Numbered from the stretch's first letter, positions 49,197 through 58,956 are shown. The stretch is 64,000 nt of DNA from Mesorhizobium sp. M2D.F.Ca.ET.226.01.1.1 (GCF_004022705.2 NZ_RZOY02000010.1:62001-126000), one strand, 5' to 3'. The notes: generated by a model not told the origin, from the letters alone. Numbers and translations: made by a program.

Positions 49197-50819
49197 CTAC
49201 CCCCTCAGCCCCGGCGCTTCCTGGCCGGTGCGCGCGACATATTCGGTGTAACCGCCGCCATAGGTGTGGATGCCGTCGGGCGTCAGTTCCAGCACGCGGT
49301 TCGAGAGCGCCGCGAGGAAATGGCGGTCGTGCGAGACGAAAAGCATCGTGCCTTCATACTGCGACAGCGCCTCGATCAGCATCTGCTTGGTGGTGATGTC
49401 GAGGTGGTTGGTCGGCTCGTCGAGCACCAGAAGGTTGGGCGGGTCGAACAGCATCAGCGCCATCACCAGCCGCGCCTTCTCGCCGCCTGACAGCACGCGG
49501 CACTTCTTCTCGATCTCGTCGCCGGAAAAGCCGAAGCAGCCGGCCAAAGCCCTAAGCGGCGCCTGGCCGGCCTGCGGGAAGTTATCCTCCAGCGTCTGGA
49601 AGACGGTGCGCTCGCCGTCGAGCAGCTCCATGGCGTGCTGGGCAAAATAGCCCATCTTGACGCTGGGGCCCCGTGCGACGGAGCCCTCGTCGGGCTCGGA
49701 GGCGCCGGCGACCAGCTTCAAAAGCGTCGACTTGCCGGCGCCGTTGACGCCCATCACGCACCAGCGCTCGCGGCGGCGGATCTGGAAGTCGAGGCCGGAA
49801 TAGATCGAGCGGCTGCCATAGGCCTTGTGGATGCCCTTCAGCGTCGCCACGTCCTCGCCGCAGCGCGGTGCCGGCTGGAACTCGAAGGCCACTGTCTGGC
49901 GACGCTTGGGCGGCTCGACGCGGTCGATCTTGTCGAGCTTCTTCACCCGGCTCTGCACCTGCGCGGCATGCGAGGCGCGCGCCTTGAAGCGTTCGATGAA
50001 GGCGATCTCCTTGGCCAGCATCGCCTGCTGGCGCTCGAACTGCGCCTGCAGCTGCTTGTCGGCGAGAGCCCGCTGCTCCTGGTAGAATTCGTAATTGCCG
50101 GAATAGGAGGTGAGCGCGCCGGCGTCGATCTCGATGATCTTTGTGACGATGCGGTTCATGAACTCGCGGTCGTGCGAGGTCATCAAGAGCGCGCCGTCAT
50201 AATCCTTGAGAAACTTCTCCAGCCAGATCAGGCTTTCGAGGTCGAGATGGTTCGACGGCTCGTCGAGCAGCATGACGTCGGGCCGCATCAGGAGGATGCG
50301 GGCGAGCGCGACGCGCATCTTCCAGCCGCCGGAAAGCTTCGCGATGTCGCCGTCCATCATCTCCTGGCAGAAGCCCAAGCCGTCCAGCACCTCGCGGGCG
50401 CGGCCGTCCAGCGCGTAGCCGTCGAGCTCCTCGAAGCGATGCTGCAACTCGCCATAGCGCTCGATGATCCGATCCATCTCGCCGGCGCGCTCGGGATCGC
50501 CCATGGCGTGCTCCAACTCGCGCATCTCAGCCGCCACCGCGCTCACCGGCCCGGCGCCTTCCATGACCTCCGCGACAGCGCTCAATCCGCCCATGTCGCC
50601 GACATCCTGGCTGAAATAGCCGATGGTGACGCCGCGATCGACGGAGACCTGCCCTTCGTCCGGCTGCTCCTCTCCGATGATCATGTGGAACAAGGTCGTC
50701 TTGCCGGCGCCGTTCGGGCCGACGAGGCCGACCTTCTCACCCTTCTGCAAGGCGGCCGAAGCTTCGATGAAGACGATCTGTCGGCCGTTCTGCTTGCCGA
50801 TGTTTTCGAGACGGATCAT
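49197..50819 (-). CDS. ABC-F family ATPase (ribosome-associated)
   Basis: 540 residues, two ATPase domains and no membrane part. First: Walker A GPNGAGKTTLFHMI, signature LSGGWKMRVALAR, Walker B MLLDEPSNHLD. Second: GVNGAGKSTLLKLV, LSGGEKARLVMA, LVLDEPTNHLD. The linker between them is basic and helical (ERQQAMLAKEIAFIERFKARASHAAQVQSRVKKL), the P-site tRNA interaction motif. Acts on ribosomes rather than transport. Confidence 0.93.
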   Translation of the reverse strand: MIRLENIGKQNGRQIVFIEASAALQKGEKVGLVGPNGAGKTTLFHMIIGEEQPDEGQVSVDRGVTIGYFSQDVGDMGGLSAVAEVMEGAGPVSAVAAEMRELEHAMGDPERAGEMDRIIERYGELQHRFEELDGYALDGRAREVLDGLGFCQEMMDGDIAKLSGGWKMRVALARILLMRPDVMLLDEPSNHLDLESLIWLEKFLKDYDGALLMTSHDREFMNRIVTKIIEIDAGALTSYSGNYEFYQEQRALADKQLQAQFERQQAMLAKEIAFIERFKARASHAAQVQSRVKKLDKIDRVEPPKRRQTVAFEFQPAPRCGEDVATLKGIHKAYGSRSIYSGLDFQIRRRERWCVMGVNGAGKSTLLKLVAGASEPDEGSVARGPSVKMGYFAQHAMELLDGERTVFQTLEDNFPQAGQAPLRALAGCFGFSGDEIEKKCRVLSGGEKARLVMALMLFDPPNLLVLDEPTNHLDITTKQMLIEALSQYEGTMLFVSHDRHFLAALSNRVLELTPDGIHTYGGGYTEYVARTGQEAPGLRG

Positions 50820-50917
50820 GGGGCGGTCCGGGCAACTGCGCTGATGTGGCGGGATTTGCCCGGGCGTGTACGCGAATGCAGGCGGCAGGGGAAGAGGTAG
50901 AAGCGCCGCAGAGCGCT

Positions 50918-51133
50918 GAAGATTGGCGAAGGCCGGCGTGGCAGCCGATCTCCCCCCTTGTGGGGGAGATGGCCGGCAGGCCAGAGGGGAGCGCCTCGCG
51001 CCGACGTTTCAACTTCTGCCGCGCGTTCTTCCGCCAACTGTATGGCCGGGATAAGGAATAAATCGAATGCCGTGATCCTTCGCGCCCCCCTCTGCCCTGC
51101 CGGGCATCTCCCCCACGAGGGGGGAGATCAGCT
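50918..51133. repeat. Two type C half-elements flanking about 80 bp
   Basis: GATTGGCGAAGGCC...GATCTCCCCCC-ttgt-GGGGGAGATGGCCGGCAGGCCAGAGGGG at 50918-51003 and, inverted, CGCCCCCCTCTG...CATCTCCCCC-acga-GGGGGGAGATCAGCTG at 51081-51133. The order of halves is reversed relative to the complete elements, with unrelated sequence between. Confidence 0.75.
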
Positions 51134-51149
51134 GCTTCGTCGCCGCGCC

Positions 51150-51893
51150 TTACTTCGCATCGTGAAAAATGATCCCCACCGTATGCCGCCGGCCCGAGCG
51201 CAGACGGCTCACGCCGTGGCGCAGGTTCACCCGGTAATATCCCTTCGTGCCCTGCACCGGTCGGTTGTGCACGGCGAAGATCACCGCATCGCCGCGCTTC
51301 AGCGGCACCACCTCGGCGCGGCTCTGCATGCGCGGGCGCTGTTCGGTGAGCACGAATTCGCCGCCGGTGAAATCCTCGCCGGGTTCGGACAACAGGATCG
51401 CTACCTGCAGCGGAAAGGCGAGCGCGCCGTAGAGATCCTGGTGCAGGCAGTTGAAGTCGCCGGGGCCGTATTGCAGGAGAAGCGGCGTCGGCTTCGTCTG
51501 ACCCTCGTCATGGCAGCGCTTGAGGAACGCGGCGTGGTCGGCCGGATAGCGAAGCGATACGGCCATTTTCTCGTTCCAGTCGTTGGCGACCGTGGCCAGT
51601 TGCGGATAGAGGGCCGAGCGCAGGCCCTCGATCAGATCCGGCAGCGGGTATTTGAAGTAGCGATACTCGCCCTTGCCGAAGCCGTGACGCGCCATGATCA
51701 CATGGCTGCGGAAATGCTCCTCATGCGGATAGAGGCCGGCGATATCGGCGCATTCTTCCGCTGACAGCAGGCCGGGCATGACGGCGCATCCATGGGTATT
51801 GAGGTCGGAGACGATGCCGCGCCAATCCTGCGCGGCGACGCGGGATTCGGCGGAGCGGCTGGCGCGTTTGGTGTTGAGGGAGTGGATGGTCAT
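51150..51893 (-). CDS. 2-oxoglutarate/Fe(II)-dependent oxygenase
   Basis: 247 residues from ATG 51893. Iron ligands: H-x-D in NCLHQDLYGALAFP and the distal His in RRHTVGIIFHD, with the oxoglutarate-binding Arg next to it (RLRSGRRH). DSBH fold. Upstream frame to 52109 runs through a repeat and is not used. Substrate unknown; resembles prolyl-hydroxylase-like proteins. It stands between two composite repeats. Confidence 0.85.
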   Translation of the reverse strand: MTIHSLNTKRASRSAESRVAAQDWRGIVSDLNTHGCAVMPGLLSAEECADIAGLYPHEEHFRSHVIMARHGFGKGEYRYFKYPLPDLIEGLRSALYPQLATVANDWNEKMAVSLRYPADHAAFLKRCHDEGQTKPTPLLLQYGPGDFNCLHQDLYGALAFPLQVAILLSEPGEDFTGGEFVLTEQRPRMQSRAEVVPLKRGDAVIFAVHNRPVQGTKGYYRVNLRHGVSRLRSGRRHTVGIIFHDAK

Positions 51894-51992
51894 GGGCTTG
51901 GCTCCTTGCTTGCCATCAAAGTGGGGCGAAGGAGGTGCGTCGGCCACCCGATTCCTGCGGATGTGAGTGAGATCCATTGGAGAAGCTGGAGG

Positions 51993-52156
51993 GACAGCGC
52001 CCCCCTCTGTCCTGCCGGACATCTCCCCCACTTGGGGGGAGATCAGCTGTCGCGCTGGCTTTCGCCAATCACCAACGTCGTAGGAATGGCGGAGCGCCGA
52101 AACCGCCAATCTCCCCCCTTGTGGGGGAGATGTCCGGCAGGACAGAGGGGGGCGCG
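51993..52156. repeat. Type C composite repeat, complete element
   Basis: Same build as 28245-28420: halves CATCTCCCCC-actt-GGGGGGAGATC (52019-52042) and CAATCTCCCCCC-ttgt-GGGGGAGATG (52107-52132) in inverted order, with the shared centre TTCGCCAATCACCAACG between. About 164 bp. Confidence 0.8.
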
Positions 52157-52169
52157 AAGGATCTCGGCC

Positions 52170-52706
52170 TTAGTCTTTTTTGCGATACCTCTCCAGCTCC
52201 GGATCGAGATCGACCTTCACCGCATTGGTGAACACGCAGGTCGCCACCATGATGCCGGCGAAGGCGGTGAGGTTTACCAGCAGCGTCTCGTCATAGCGCG
52301 CCTTGAGCGCGGCCCAGGTTTCATCCGGAACGGAGTTGGCATCGGCCGCGACCGCCTTGCCGAACCGCATCAGCAGCGCTTCTTCGGCTGTTGGCTCAAT
52401 CGCTTCGGGATCTAGGCCGCTCTCGATCAGCGCTCGGCGAAAGAAGGTCACCGGGATTTCGGCACGCATCGTCTCGGCGATCGCCTTCGAGAGCAGCCAG
52501 ATCGCTCGGTCGTCGAGTGCGGGCTTGAGAAGATCGCGCAGGGTGAACCATTCGGCGTAGATGCGATGCGCGGCGGGCGAGTGGAGCAGGATGCGCTTCA
52601 TGTTGGTCATGCGGCCGCGCAGCTTGAGTTCGCGGTCATGCTCGGCGCGCATGTCTTCGGAGGCGGTCGCATAGTCGATCACAGAGAGATGCGCCATCAG
52701 CTTCAC
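52170..52706 (-). CDS. AhpD/carboxymuconolactone decarboxylase-like protein
   Basis: 178 residues; GTG start at 52706 overlaps the OsmC stop, or ATG at 52697. All-helical AhpD-like fold (LLHSPAAHRIYAEWFTLRDLLKPALDDRAIWLLSKAIAETMRAEIPVTFFRRALI). The usual C-x-x-C redox motif is absent, so it is not a typical peroxidase reductant. Co-transcribed with osmC, perhaps with the hydroxycinnamate genes upstream. Confidence 0.75.
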   Translation of the reverse strand: MKLMAHLSVIDYATASEDMRAEHDRELKLRGRMTNMKRILLHSPAAHRIYAEWFTLRDLLKPALDDRAIWLLSKAIAETMRAEIPVTFFRRALIESGLDPEAIEPTAEEALLMRFGKAVAADANSVPDETWAALKARYDETLLVNLTAFAGIMVATCVFTNAVKVDLDPELERYRKKD

Positions 52707-53125
52707 CCCAGCGTTGCGTGCAGTGCCGGCCCGCCGCGCAGCGTGTTGGAAACGGTGCAGATGTCCTCCGCGTCCGCGAGGATTCGCTCTTTCGTCGCGG
52801 CGTCGAGATCGCCGGTGATTTCCAGCTTGATGGTGAATGTCTCAACCCGCGAGGCCTCGTCCTTCGCCTTATCGCCGCCGACATCCGCCCTCACCTCACC
52901 CAACCGATCGGCGACGCCGAGACGGGTGGCGGCGATGCGGGCGCTGAGCACCATGCAGGCGGCCAGCGAAGCGTAGAGCAGATCGAGCGGATTGAACCCT
53001 GGCGCGCTGACCTGCGTGACGACGTCGATCGTGCCGCCGGTGGGGGTGGTTATTGTCGGCAGGCTTCCCGGGAGCATGACGGCAAGCGCGCCAGTGTTGC
53101 GGGTTCTGATCTTCAGCTCGCTCAT
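52703..53125 (-). CDS. OsmC/Ohr family protein
   Basis: 140 residues. OsmC core: NPLDLLYASLAACMVLSARI with the first redox Cys and the second in DAEDICTVSNTLRGGPAL. Likely a thiol peroxidase for organic hydroperoxides. ATG 53125; stop overlaps the next gene. A 147-bp gap separates it from the CoA ligase. Confidence 0.9.
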   Translation of the reverse strand: MSELKIRTRNTGALAVMLPGSLPTITTPTGGTIDVVTQVSAPGFNPLDLLYASLAACMVLSARIAATRLGVADRLGEVRADVGGDKAKDEASRVETFTIKLEITGDLDAATKERILADAEDICTVSNTLRGGPALHATLG

Positions 53126-53272
53126 TGCAAAATCCTTCCGGCCGGCATGGCTGACAGATCTGTCATAGCGGGCATGAATTCAACAGGGCAATCGCTGAAT
53201 GCGAAGGAGGCAACGCAGGCGGACGCAGGCATCTTGGAACTGGTCGCCGCGCTTATTCCCCTCTTGCGCTCC

Positions 53273-54763
53273 TTATGCCAGCCCCCGCAGCACATGCTTC
53301 TGAACCTTACCCGACGCCGTGCGCGGCAGCGCTTCCACCGCCCGGAATTCCTTGGGCACCTTATAGCGCGCGATGTGCGCGGCGCAGTGGCTGGCCAGCA
53401 CTTCGGAGTCCAGCGCGCGGCCGGGCCGCAGCACGACAAAGGCGCGGCCGACCTCACCCCAGCGCGCGTCGGCGATGCCGATCACCGCCGCCTCGGTGAT
53501 ATCGGGATGCGCAAGCAGTGCCGTCTCGACCTCGGCCGGGAAGACGTTCTCGCCGCCGGAGATGAACATGTCCTTGCGGCGGTCGACCAGGGTCACGAAA
53601 CCGTCGTCGTCGCGCCGCGCCATATCGCCGGTGCGGAACCAACCGTCCCCGCTGAAGGCGCTCGCCGTCTCGTCCGGCCGGTTCCAATAGCCCGGCGTGA
53701 CGTTGGGGCCGGCAAGCCAGATCTCGCCGGTATCGCCAGGCGCGACATCGCTGCCGGCGTCATCGACGATGCGCAGCGAGACCGACGGCGCCGGCAAGCC
53801 GGCGGACCCCGCCTTGACGGCAATACGATCCGCCTCCGGCGGGACGCAGAGCACAGTGCCGGCTTCCGTCATGCCGTAGCCGTCGGCCATGAGCACGCCC
53901 TGCTGGAGCCACCAAAGCACATCCGCGGCGGGGTTCGGCGCGCCGCCGGTGAAAAGGGCCTTGAGCGACGTCCAGCGCGCGGGCGCGAAGCTCGCATGCT
54001 CGCGCAGCATCTTCGCCATCTGCGGCACGCAGAAATAATGGGTGACGCCGACATCGGGGTCGGCCAGCCGACGATTGGTGACGCCGGCATCGAAGCCGGA
54101 GGAGATCAGGACCGTGCCGCCCTTGAGGAACACGGGGCGAAGATTGGTGATCAGCCCGATGACATGAAACATCGGCGCGTCGCACAGGACGATGCTGTCA
54201 TGGCCGACGCGGCCGACGACACCGAAATTGACGGCGGTGGCGAAAGCATTGGCCTCCGTCACGATGACGCCCTTGGGTCGGCCCGACGTGCCTGAAGTGT
54301 AGAGGATGATCGAAGGCCGGTCGGCTTCCGGCAAGGGATGGCGCGCCGCCCGAGTCGCCGCTTCCACCGCCGCCGCGAAGCGCGCGATCGCGACAGCCGC
54401 GCAGCCGGACGGCGCCGCGATGTCCAGGTCGGCGTCGTGCACCAGAAGCGAGGGGCCGCAATCGGCCAGGATCACCTGTCGCTCGACTGCCGCGAGCCGC
54501 CAGTTGACCGGCACGAAGATGGCGCCGAGGCGCATCGCCGCCTGCTGCAGGATGACGAGGTCGGCGCTGTTGCGGGCGAGCGCGGCGATCCGCTGCCCCT
54601 GCTCTACGCCATGGCTTTCGAGCACTGCGGCCGCGCGCTGGATGGCGTCGTCGAGCGCCGCGTAGGTCCAGTTGCGCCCGGATGCAAGGTCGACGCAAGC
54701 GAGGCGGTCTGGCTGCGCCCGGGCATGCATGGCAACCGGGTCCGGGGTCGTCCAGGCCGGCAT
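53273..54763 (-). CDS. AMP-forming CoA ligase, probably feruloyl/hydroxycinnamoyl-CoA synthetase
   Basis: 496 residues. ANL motifs: ILYTSGTSGRPKGVIV, GYGMTEAGTV, WFRTGDMARRDDDGFVTLVDRRKDMFISGGENVFPAEVE and LPRTASGKVQKHVL with catalytic Lys. The role is inferred from the adjacent HCHL-type lyase, for which it would supply hydroxycinnamoyl-CoA. It lies 80 bp downstream of that gene in the same direction. Confidence 0.85.
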   Translation of the reverse strand: MPAWTTPDPVAMHARAQPDRLACVDLASGRNWTYAALDDAIQRAAAVLESHGVEQGQRIAALARNSADLVILQQAAMRLGAIFVPVNWRLAAVERQVILADCGPSLLVHDADLDIAAPSGCAAVAIARFAAAVEAATRAARHPLPEADRPSIILYTSGTSGRPKGVIVTEANAFATAVNFGVVGRVGHDSIVLCDAPMFHVIGLITNLRPVFLKGGTVLISSGFDAGVTNRRLADPDVGVTHYFCVPQMAKMLREHASFAPARWTSLKALFTGGAPNPAADVLWWLQQGVLMADGYGMTEAGTVLCVPPEADRIAVKAGSAGLPAPSVSLRIVDDAGSDVAPGDTGEIWLAGPNVTPGYWNRPDETASAFSGDGWFRTGDMARRDDDGFVTLVDRRKDMFISGGENVFPAEVETALLAHPDITEAAVIGIADARWGEVGRAFVVLRPGRALDSEVLASHCAAHIARYKVPKEFRAVEALPRTASGKVQKHVLRGLA

Positions 54764-54843
54764 TTGCGTTCTCCTCCCGTGTCACGCGCCGTATCGGTTG
54801 CCGGCCGGCATCAGTGCCGCCACGGCGTCAGGTCATTTCCGGG

Positions 54844-55677
54844 TCATCTCGCCTTGTCGTAGGCGCCGAGGCCGGGCTTGTAGCTCTTTTCGTCGATGAA
54901 CTGGCGAATGCCCTCCTTGCGGCCTTTATTGTCGAAGGAATTCGCCGCCTCCTGCGCGCGCACCAGATAGTCCTCGGCATTGTCGTAGGTCATCTCGGCG
55001 ACGCGGCGGATGGCGTCCTTGGTGGCCTTGAGCGCGACCGGATTCTTCTTCAACAGGACCCCGGCCACTTCGGCGACGCGCGCCTTGAGGTCGCTGAGCG
55101 GCACGCTCTCGTTGACGAGCTTCCAGGCCGCCGCCTTGCGGCCGTCGATCAGTTCGCCCGTCAGCGCGTGATACATGGCATCGCGCATGGACAGGAGCTC
55201 GACCACCACCTTGGTGGCGCCGCCGCCGGGCAGGATGCCCCAGTTGATCTCCGAGAGCGCGAAATGCGCCTCGTCGGCGGCGAAGGCGAGGTCGCAGGCA
55301 AACAGCGGGCCGTAGCCGCCGCCGAAGCACCAGCCATTGACCATGGCGATAGTCGGCACCCGATACCAGCGCAGCCGCCGCCACCAGCCATAGGCTTCGG
55401 ATTGCGCCTTGCGCACCGCGCCCAGGCCTTTCGCCTCGGTCTCGCGAAAATACTCCTTGAGGTCCATGCCGGCCGACCAGGCGGCGCCCTCACCTGACAA
55501 CACGAGAACGCCAACATCGTCCCGGAATTCGAGCTCGTCGAGAACCTGCATCATGCGGCGATTGAGCGTCGGGCTCATCGAGTTGCGTTTGGCCGGCCGG
55601 TTGAAGCGCACCCAGGCGATGCCGCCCTCGACATCGAAGGCAACCGCGTCTTCGGCTTCGCTGGTCTTCTCGGTCAT
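54844..55677 (-). CDS. ech: Hydroxycinnamoyl-CoA hydratase-lyase (HCHL/Ech)
   Basis: 277 residues of the crotonase family. SGEGAAWSAGMDLKEYFRE, then YGWWRRLRWYRVPTIAMVNGWCFGGGYGPLFACDLAFAADEAHFALSEINWGILPGGG, is the HCHL version of the fold; Glu143 falls at the position of the catalytic Glu143 of Pseudomonas HCHL, and YDNAEDYL carries the active-site Tyr. It turns feruloyl/coumaroyl-CoA into vanillin or 4-hydroxybenzaldehyde plus acetyl-CoA. GGAGGAGGAG precedes the ATG. No vanillin dehydrogenase gene is in the window. Confidence 0.88.
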   Translation of the reverse strand: MTEKTSEAEDAVAFDVEGGIAWVRFNRPAKRNSMSPTLNRRMMQVLDELEFRDDVGVLVLSGEGAAWSAGMDLKEYFRETEAKGLGAVRKAQSEAYGWWRRLRWYRVPTIAMVNGWCFGGGYGPLFACDLAFAADEAHFALSEINWGILPGGGATKVVVELLSMRDAMYHALTGELIDGRKAAAWKLVNESVPLSDLKARVAEVAGVLLKKNPVALKATKDAIRRVAEMTYDNAEDYLVRAQEAANSFDNKGRKEGIRQFIDEKSYKPGLGAYDKAR

Positions 55678-55697
55678 GTCGGTCTCCTCCTCCGATT

Positions 55698-55736
55698 GCT
55701 ATGTTGCATAGCTTTATATTTGCTATGTCGCATAGT
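55698..55736. promoter_or_regulatory. Two operators of the divergent MarR regulator
   Basis: GCTATGTTGCATAGC (55698-55712) and GCTATGTCGCATAGT (55722-55736), near-perfect inverted repeats 24 bp apart centre to centre, in the gap between ech and the MarR gene. Typical MarR dimer sites; likely released by hydroxycinnamoyl-CoA as with CouR/FerR/FerC. Confidence 0.88.
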
Positions 55737-55780
55737 ATTTTTACCTTGACAAGGGGATGGGTTGCGGCGATCGATCGGGC

Positions 55781-56239
55781 ATGGACGAGACCAGGGTTCG
55801 CGATGTCCCCGGCGAGGACGCGCTCGACGCACAGATCGGCTACAATTTGCGGCGCGCATCGGCGCTGGCGCTCAACGATTTTTCCGTGGAGATGGCGGAA
55901 GCGTCACTGCGGCCGGTGACCTATGCCATGCTGGCGCTGATCGACGAGCGGCCGGGCATCCGCGCCGCCGAGCTCTGCCGGCTGCTCGGCATGAAGAGCG
56001 CCAACATGGCGCCGCTGCTCGCCGAACTGGAGGAGCGCGGCCTGATCGAGCGCGATGATCATGCAGAAGACAGGCGCGTGCGAAAACTCAGCCTGACCGA
56101 GGCGGCCAAAGCGGCAATGCCCGCGTGGCGGCTCAAGGTGCGCCGGCACGAAAACCGATTCCTGCAGCGTCTCAGCAGCAAGGAACGGGCGACGCTGCTG
56201 CGGCTGCTGCGGCTGATCTGGGTGGACGAGGCGGAGTGA
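55781..56239 (+). CDS. MarR-family regulator of the hydroxycinnamate genes
   Basis: 152 residues from ATG 55781 (ATG 55757 is in frame but has no spacing to AAGGGG). Winged helix: LRPVTYAMLALIDERPGIRAAELCRLLGMKSANMAPLLAELEERGLIERDDHAEDRRVRKLSLTEAAKAAM. Divergent from the lyase with two palindromic operators between. Likely a repressor that senses a CoA thioester. Confidence 0.9.
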   Translation: MDETRVRDVPGEDALDAQIGYNLRRASALALNDFSVEMAEASLRPVTYAMLALIDERPGIRAAELCRLLGMKSANMAPLLAELEERGLIERDDHAEDRRVRKLSLTEAAKAAMPAWRLKVRRHENRFLQRLSSKERATLLRLLRLIWVDEAE

Positions 56240-56495
56240 AGGGTCGGCGCCTCGACTTGTGAAATATCCCAGGCAAGCAAGGAGATGGCGGCGCGGGCTG
56301 CCGAATTGATTCAGGCTGTGGCGCAGGCGAAACGTTGGAAAAGCTGGCGGGAACGGCTTCCCACCTCTTTCGGCCACTGGCCGCGTTGGCTCGAGAATCG
56401 ATCGCACGATCCGGGTTGCGACGAAGGGCTGAGGCCTATTAGCGGTTCCTAAACCGTGAAGCGCTATCTCTTGCAGACTGTAGGGGGCTTTGCGG

Positions 56496-58931
56496 ATGAA
56501 CGCCTTCTGGCGAATGACCGGATTTGCTTTGATCGTGGTGACCGGCGCGGCGACGCTGGCCGCGTTGCACATCCGTTCCCAGCGCGACTTCGCGCTCGCC
56601 AAGGAACGCTACCTCGAGAACTCTCAGGCGGCATCGCGGGCAACCGCCAAAACCGTCGAAGACGCGTTGCACGCCATCTATGAGAACGTCCGGACCCTCA
56701 CCTACCTGCCGAGCGTGCAAAACCTCGATCGCCATGGCACGAATCTCGGCGAGGAAGGCCGCGCCACGATCCAGCAGATCTACAACAACCTGGCCAACAA
56801 CGTTTCCATCTCCGAAGTCTACTTCCTGCCGCTGGACTTCGACCCCGATCGCTTCGATCCAGTGACGGGAAAGCTGGAGGAGCCGATCCTCCAGTTCGAC
56901 CAGTTGATTGTGAACGCCAGGGCAAGGATCGACGCCACCAGCGCCAAAAAACTCGCGACGCTCGACGATCAATCGCTGACGCGTCCGCCTGAAGAGGTCG
57001 AGACCTATGAATACCACGAACTCGCCAGGCAGCTCGCCTGGCTTAAGGCGAACTATCCGACTTCGAGCAACATCGAAGGGCTCAACGTACCGATCATCGG
57101 CACGAAAGAGCTGATCACCTGCGACAACACGGATTTCATCCACAGCGGCAACGACGCCGATCGATCGGGCTTCATCCTGTCGGTTCCGGTTTTCGCGGCC
57201 GACGGCAGCCTGCGGGGCTCGGTTTCGGCCATCATGCTTACCTCGGCGCTGAGAAAGCTTCTGCCCAGCGCCGATTATGTCATCGTCAATGCGGACTACG
57301 GTTTCGAATCCGACCAGCATCGGCTTTCGACGTCGCTGGCCGCCGATACAAGTTCCTTCACCGCGCCCGATCCAAACCTGATCTATTCGGAAGTGATCCC
57401 GCTTTCCCTCAACGATCCGAGAAGCGCGTGGCGGCTCTGGGCCGGATTCCCGAACAGCCGGTTCGAGAACGATGTCGATGTCCAGTCGGTGCGGGAGTTC
57501 GAACTTGCGAGCTACGCCGCAACCGCCATCGTCACCTTGCTGGCACTGGTGTGCTGGTATGCGATCGGGCGCACGATGTCGATGCAGACGGAGGCCGCCG
57601 AGACACTGGAACGACGGGTGGATGAACGCACAGCCGAGATCCAGCACCTGGCCACCCATGACATCCTGACCGGCCTGCCGAACCGCGGGCTGCTGGCCGA
57701 TACGATGGACGAGGCGTTGCGCAGTCTCAGGGACGCCGAGAAGCTGGCCGTGCATTGCATCGATCTCGACCGCTTCAAGCCGGTCAACGACACGCTCGGC
57801 CATCCGGTCGGCGACGAGCTTTTGCGCGCCGTGGCTGCGCGGCTGAAGCAGCAGGCCGGGGAAACCGCCATGGTGGCGAGGGTCGGCGGCGACGAATTCA
57901 TAATCCTGCAGTTGCTGTTCGATGGCGATGACCAGGCCGGCGCGCTGGCGAGCCGCGTCATCCATGCGCTCTCCAGCGAATTCCCGATACAGGGCCACAC
58001 CATCAATATCGGCGGCAGCATCGGCATCGCCGTGTTTCCCGACGACGGACAGAGCTCGGAAATCCTGATCCGAAATGCCGACCTCGCGCTCTACAAGGCC
58101 AAGATGGAGGGCCGAGGCACCTGCCGGTCATTCGAGCCCGGGATGGACGCGCGTCTGCAGGAGCGCCGTCTGCTCGAAGCCGAACTGGCGCTTGCCGTGG
58201 CGAAGGATCAGTTCGTGCTGCACTATCAGCCGCTGCACGATGCGGAGACTTCCAAACTTACCGGCTTCGAGGCACTCGTGCGCTGGAACCATCCGCGGCT
58301 TGGCCAGTTGCCGCCGTCGGAATTCATCCACTTGTCCGAAGAGATCGGGGTGATCGACACGCTCGGCGAATGGATCCTGCGGAAAGCCTGTGCCGATGCA
58401 GCCCAATGGCCGCTGCCGGTCAAGGTCGCCGTCAATCTGTCGCCCGCCCAGTTCAAGCAACAGGGACTGCCGCTTCAGGTCGCCTCGGCGCTCGCCGCTT
58501 CCAATCTGTTGCCGTCGCGGCTCGAGCTCGAGATCACCGAGTCGGTGTTGCTGGCGGACAATGAACACACGATCCAGACCCTGCACAGCCTGCGCGATCT
58601 CGGCGTCAGCATCGCCATGGACGACTTCGGAACCGGCTACTCGTCGTTGAGCTATCTGCGGTCCTTTCCGTTCAACCGCATCAAGATCGATCGCAGCTTC
58701 GTCAGCCTGATGTGCGAAAGCAGCGAAAGCCGAGCAATCGTCAAGGCTGTCGCCGATCTCGGCTCAACACTCGGCATGACCACGACCGCCGAGGGAGTCG
58801 AGACCGAGGATCAGTACCGCCTGGTCAAGGAGAACGGCTGCACGGACGTGCAGGGATGGTTGTTCGGACGACCAATGCCGGCGTCCGAGCTCACAGCCCT
58901 TTTCGAGGCACCGCGCGCCCTTACCGCCTGA
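56496..58931 (+). CDS. Membrane GGDEF-EAL cyclic di-GMP enzyme
   Basis: 811 residues from ATG 56496 (AGGGGG eight bases upstream). N-terminal helix, periplasmic Cache-like sensor (about 30-340), second helix (ASYAATAIVTLLALVCWYAIG), GGDEF domain with intact VARVGGDEFIIL near residue 463, and EAL domain with FEALVRWNHP near 590 and later DDFGTGYSSLSYL. Both active sites look intact, so it may make or break c-di-GMP. The signal is probably a small periplasmic ligand. Confidence 0.95.
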   Translation: MNAFWRMTGFALIVVTGAATLAALHIRSQRDFALAKERYLENSQAASRATAKTVEDALHAIYENVRTLTYLPSVQNLDRHGTNLGEEGRATIQQIYNNLANNVSISEVYFLPLDFDPDRFDPVTGKLEEPILQFDQLIVNARARIDATSAKKLATLDDQSLTRPPEEVETYEYHELARQLAWLKANYPTSSNIEGLNVPIIGTKELITCDNTDFIHSGNDADRSGFILSVPVFAADGSLRGSVSAIMLTSALRKLLPSADYVIVNADYGFESDQHRLSTSLAADTSSFTAPDPNLIYSEVIPLSLNDPRSAWRLWAGFPNSRFENDVDVQSVREFELASYAATAIVTLLALVCWYAIGRTMSMQTEAAETLERRVDERTAEIQHLATHDILTGLPNRGLLADTMDEALRSLRDAEKLAVHCIDLDRFKPVNDTLGHPVGDELLRAVAARLKQQAGETAMVARVGGDEFIILQLLFDGDDQAGALASRVIHALSSEFPIQGHTINIGGSIGIAVFPDDGQSSEILIRNADLALYKAKMEGRGTCRSFEPGMDARLQERRLLEAELALAVAKDQFVLHYQPLHDAETSKLTGFEALVRWNHPRLGQLPPSEFIHLSEEIGVIDTLGEWILRKACADAAQWPLPVKVAVNLSPAQFKQQGLPLQVASALAASNLLPSRLELEITESVLLADNEHTIQTLHSLRDLGVSIAMDDFGTGYSSLSYLRSFPFNRIKIDRSFVSLMCESSESRAIVKAVADLGSTLGMTTTAEGVETEDQYRLVKENGCTDVQGWLFGRPMPASELTALFEAPRALTA

Positions 58932-58956
58932 CGAGGCGATCTTGCCGGCGCAACGA

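Noticed and set aside
49635..50900. 421-codon plus-strand frame opposite the ABC-F gene
   Set aside because: Two complete ATPase motif sets are on the minus strand; the plus frame has no motif.
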